Of a stretch of 64,000 nt of DNA, positions 61,629-64,000 are shown piece after piece. This stretch comes from Fimbriimonadaceae bacterium (GTDB taxonomy: Bacteria; Armatimonadota; Fimbriimonadia; Fimbriimonadales; Fimbriimonadaceae), in the NCBI GenBank assembly GCA_019694835.1, contig JAIBBE010000214.1:56650-120649 (forward strand), read 5' to 3'. The position numbers and the translations under genes were made by a program. Position 1 is the first letter of the stretch. Each line of letters starts with the position of its first letter. A model generated the notes under the pieces. The model had not been told where the DNA came from. It saw only the letters and a list, made by a program, of their open reading frames with translations, and did not search any database.

Positions 61629-62671
61629 TGACCCCGATTCGGCCCGACCACCGTCTCGCCCTGTTCATGGAGGGGGCATTGGACGACTCGTCGGGCAAGA
61701 TGGGGTTCGGGGTCTTGCGGTATTCGCCGAACCCGATTGCATGCGTGATCGACTCTCGATTTGCGGGTCGAGACGCGGCTGATGTCACCGGTATCCCACG
61801 CTCTGTTCCGGTGGTGGGAAGTGTGGATGAGGCGATCGCACTTGGGGCCCAGGTCGTCGTGCTGGGGATCGCGCCGGCAGGCGGTCTGATTCCCCCGGCA
61901 TGGTATCCCGCCCTTGATCGTGCTGTCGAAGGTGGCTTGTCGCTCGTGAACGGTCTCCACGACCTGCTTGGTCCGCGCTACCGCCAACTCGTTCCAAGTC
62001 AGTTCGTATGGGATATTCGCCTGGAGCCTCCGGGAATCGGCGTCGGGAAGGGTGAGGCGCGCCTACTTCAGAACCGCCGGATCCTGATGATCGGTACGGA
62101 CATGTCGGTGGGCAAGATGACGGCAGGGTTGGAGATCCAGAAGGAAGCCATTCGGCGGGGAATCAGTACAGCCTTCGTCGCAACCGGCCAGATCGGCATC
62201 ACAATTACCGGAAAGGGTGTGCCGTTAGATGCGGTGCGAGTCGACTTCGCAAGCGGTGCCATCGAGCGTGAAGTCCTGGCTGCTAGAGCTGCCGACTGGA
62301 TCATCATCGAGGGTCAGGGTTCGCTCTTGCATCCCGGCAGCACGGCCACGCTGCCCCTGATGCGCGGCTCGTGCCCGACCGACCTGATCCTCTGCCATCG
62401 TGCCGGGATGAAGACCTTGCAGCGCGCGAACTGGGTGAAGATCCCGGACCTGCGCGAATTCGCCGCGCTTTATGAGAACCTGGCGAGCGCGTGTGGGACT
62501 TATCCGCGACCTCGCACCGGTGGTATCGCGTTGATTACGGCTGGTCTTACGGACGACGAGGCCGCCCAGGCGGTCGCAGAAGTCGAGGCGGAGACGGGGC
62601 TTCCCGTGTGCGATCCGGTTCGGGATGGGGCTGGTAAGTTGGTGGACGCGATCAGCTCTAACTCACGCTAA
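61628..62671 (+). CDS. DUF1611 (DgcN-like) P-loop protein
   Basis: 347 residues. N-terminal Rossmann-like part (LGIAPAGGLIPPAWYPALDR), P-loop GTDMSVGKM at about 156-164, then EGQGSLLHPGSTATLPLMRG. The DUF1611 family includes DgcN, an ATP-dependent step in D-glutamate breakdown; the partner epimerase is absent, so the reaction here is open. Confidence 0.9.
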   Translation: MTPIRPDHRLALFMEGALDDSSGKMGFGVLRYSPNPIACVIDSRFAGRDAADVTGIPRSVPVVGSVDEAIALGAQVVVLGIAPAGGLIPPAWYPALDRAVEGGLSLVNGLHDLLGPRYRQLVPSQFVWDIRLEPPGIGVGKGEARLLQNRRILMIGTDMSVGKMTAGLEIQKEAIRRGISTAFVATGQIGITITGKGVPLDAVRVDFASGAIEREVLAARAADWIIIEGQGSLLHPGSTATLPLMRGSCPTDLILCHRAGMKTLQRANWVKIPDLREFAALYENLASACGTYPRPRTGGIALITAGLTDDEAAQAVAEVEAETGLPVCDPVRDGAGKLVDAISSNSR

Positions 62672-62773
62672 GGACGCAAAGGTCCGCCACGGTTCCGCCT
62701 CGGCGTTCCGTTGCGTAAGATGCATCACCTGCCCGCGCCCCGGGGGGGGCGAGAGGTATAACCCAAGACCGGT

Positions 62774-63226
62774 ATGAACGTTGTCGTCTTTGGCTGCGGG
62801 CGCACGGGCGCTATTCTCAGTCTTCAACTTGCCCACCTGGGCCATAACGTCACGATCATCGAACAGAACCCCGAGGCTCTGCGGCGGTTGGGCTATCGAC
62901 ATAACTGCCAAGTCGTCATCGGCAGCGGCATCGATGAGGACGTTCTGGAGCGGGCCAACCTCGCCCAGGCGGAGTGCTTCTTTGCCCTCACCCGAGGCGA
63001 CAACAGCAACATCATGGCCTCGCAGATCGCCCGGCTCAAGTATAAGGTCCCCCGAATCTGCCTGCGCGTCGCCGACCCGAACCGGGCCGACGCCTACCGA
63101 AAGATGGGCTATTTCACCATCAACCCGAGCGCGCTGATCGCCGGAATGATGCGCGATTGGATTCAGGAGGGGGAGTACCTTCCCATCGACCAATACAACA
63201 TCCTGCCCAAGGAGATGGAGCTCTAG
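62774..63226 (+). CDS. TrkA-N domain potassium transport regulator (first)
   Basis: 150 residues, one RCK/TrkA-N domain: nucleotide motif GCGRTGAILSLQLA, acidic end of strand two IIEQNPEAL. Binds NAD(H) or ATP and gates a Trk/Ktr channel. Its partner stands directly after it; the channel gene (trkH/ktrB) is not in the window. Confidence 0.92.
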   Translation: MNVVVFGCGRTGAILSLQLAHLGHNVTIIEQNPEALRRLGYRHNCQVVIGSGIDEDVLERANLAQAECFFALTRGDNSNIMASQIARLKYKVPRICLRVADPNRADAYRKMGYFTINPSALIAGMMRDWIQEGEYLPIDQYNILPKEMEL

Positions 63227-63898
63227 ATGTATCTCATCCTGGTTGGTGGCGGAAATGTTGGATTGCAACTTGCTAAGCGGCTGATCGCCCGTGAGCATGA
63301 GGTCTTGCTGCTTGAAAAAGACAGTCGCCAGGCACACAGGCTGGCGTCGGTGATCGGTGAGGAATGCGTCTACCTTGGCGATGGCTGCGAAGTGCGAACC
63401 CAGAAAGAGGCGGGCTTTGGCCGTGCCGACATCGTCTGCGCGGTCACCGGTGAAGACGAGGACAACCTCGTCATCTGCCAGATGGCCAAGGTCGTGTGGA
63501 ACGTAGAGCGAGTCCTCGCCCGCGTCAACGACCCGTCCCATGAGGAGATTTTCCGCGAGATCGGCATCGACGACACCGTCAGCGCGACTGGCATCATTTT
63601 CTCACTGCTGGAGCAGCAGATCTCGATGGACGAGCTTATCCCGGTCGGCGCGCTAGGCAAGGGCAATATCGAAGTCGTCGAGGCCATGCTCAGCGCACGG
63701 TCGCCCGTCGTCGGCCTCAAGGTCCGCGACCTGACCCTCCCGCCTCAAACCAACTTGATTTGGCTGCTCCGTGAGGAGCATGGCTATGGGGTCAGTGGCG
63801 ATACCGAGCTTCTTGCCGGAGACACCCTCGTGGGCCTCGTGCCGCGCGACCAAGCGCAACAGCTAAGAGACTTGCTCAGTCCGACGAAGGTTTCCTAA
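63227..63898 (+). CDS. TrkA-N and TrkA-C potassium transport regulator (second)
   Basis: 223 residues, starting at the base after the previous stop. TrkA-N (GGGNVGLQLAKRLIAREHEV) followed by a TrkA-C domain (SARSPVVGLKVRDLTLPPQT, ELLAGDTLVGLVP). Single-domain plus two-domain pair as in paired RCK systems. Confidence 0.93.
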   Translation: MYLILVGGGNVGLQLAKRLIAREHEVLLLEKDSRQAHRLASVIGEECVYLGDGCEVRTQKEAGFGRADIVCAVTGEDEDNLVICQMAKVVWNVERVLARVNDPSHEEIFREIGIDDTVSATGIIFSLLEQQISMDELIPVGALGKGNIEVVEAMLSARSPVVGLKVRDLTLPPQTNLIWLLREEHGYGVSGDTELLAGDTLVGLVPRDQAQQLRDLLSPTKVS

Positions 63899-63976
63899 TG
63901 TACTTTCGCCGTCCCGGCGATTCCCTGTCCAATCCAGGTTCCGCTCGGGGAATCGCCGGGACGGCGAAAGTACATT
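63897..63976. repeat. Perfect 29-bp inverted repeat behind the TrkA pair
   Basis: Arms 63897-63925 and 63948-63976 are exact complements with a 22-base loop. The left arm begins inside the stop codon. Probably a transcript end or mobile palindrome. Confidence 0.85.
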
Positions 63977-64000
63977 GGCTCTCGGCACCATACGCCCACG

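Noticed and set aside
62663..63541. Minus-strand frame of 292 codons over the TrkA genes
   Set aside because: Antisense shadow of two TrkA-N domains.

Overview
The window looks like a chromosomal segment of a GC-rich, Gram-negative-type (diderm), flagellated heterotroph. Lipid A genes (lpxK, an lpxL-like acyltransferase), two heptosyltransferase-like genes, Sec, Tat and lipoprotein signals, an intact flagellar hook operon, rho and dnaA all fit. Secreted proteins with HAF repeats and a C-terminal dockerin-like pair of calcium loops, a planctomycete-type DUF1549/DUF1553 cytochrome protein and a secreted-glycosidase repertoire suggest Armatimonadota (Fimbriimonadia-like) or a relative. That placement is inference from gene content; no rRNA or tRNA gene was recognised.

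Layout. 1-5.1 kb: minus-strand run of a cut lipoprotein gene, a TPR membrane protein and the DUF1549/DUF1553 cytochrome protein. 5.3-10.5 kb: small secreted protein, gap, lipoprotein and the first dockerin-tailed protein. 10.6-15.7 kb: flagellar hook operon fliK-flgD-TIGR02530-unknown-flgE on the minus strand, ended by an intrinsic terminator. 15.8-28.3 kb: three more dockerin-tailed secreted proteins, a LacI regulator next to a GH99/71-like protein, rho with an AraC-type regulator directly behind it, hpt, and a two-gene sugar ABC transporter. 28.5-38.1 kb: terC, fmdB, a BMP-family lipoprotein, Uma2, SPFH, DUF167, a six-gene minus-strand operon (MOSC, membrane protein, PhyH, TfoX, GNAT, acetyl esterase) and a Spy-like protein. 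38.2-41.1 kb: repeat-rich zone with a 21-bp tandem array and a 204-bp tandem repeat. 41.1-45.8 kb: overlapping operon purS-purQ-lpxK-lpxL-like-GT9-GT9. 46-52.3 kb: DUF899, a GH26-like gene, sucD, an HlyD-like protein, a cyclic-nucleotide-binding protein and a probable small RNA. 52.5-59.9 kb: plus-strand glycan operon with a double-GH29 fusion, a membrane protein, an exported RbsD/FucU-like protein and a GH116-like enzyme. 60.2-63.9 kb: dnaA, a DUF1611 gene and two TrkA-type potassium-channel regulator genes.

The most unusual material is (i) a C-terminal module shared by four otherwise unlike secreted proteins, (ii) palindromic elements found both between genes and in frame inside rbsA, lpxK and a GH26 gene, (iii) an 11-motif 21-bp phased array capped by an inverted copy, (iv) a GH29-DUF6624-GH29 fusion followed by an exported sugar-mutarotase-like protein, and (v) an uncharacterised structured small RNA with its own promoter and terminator.
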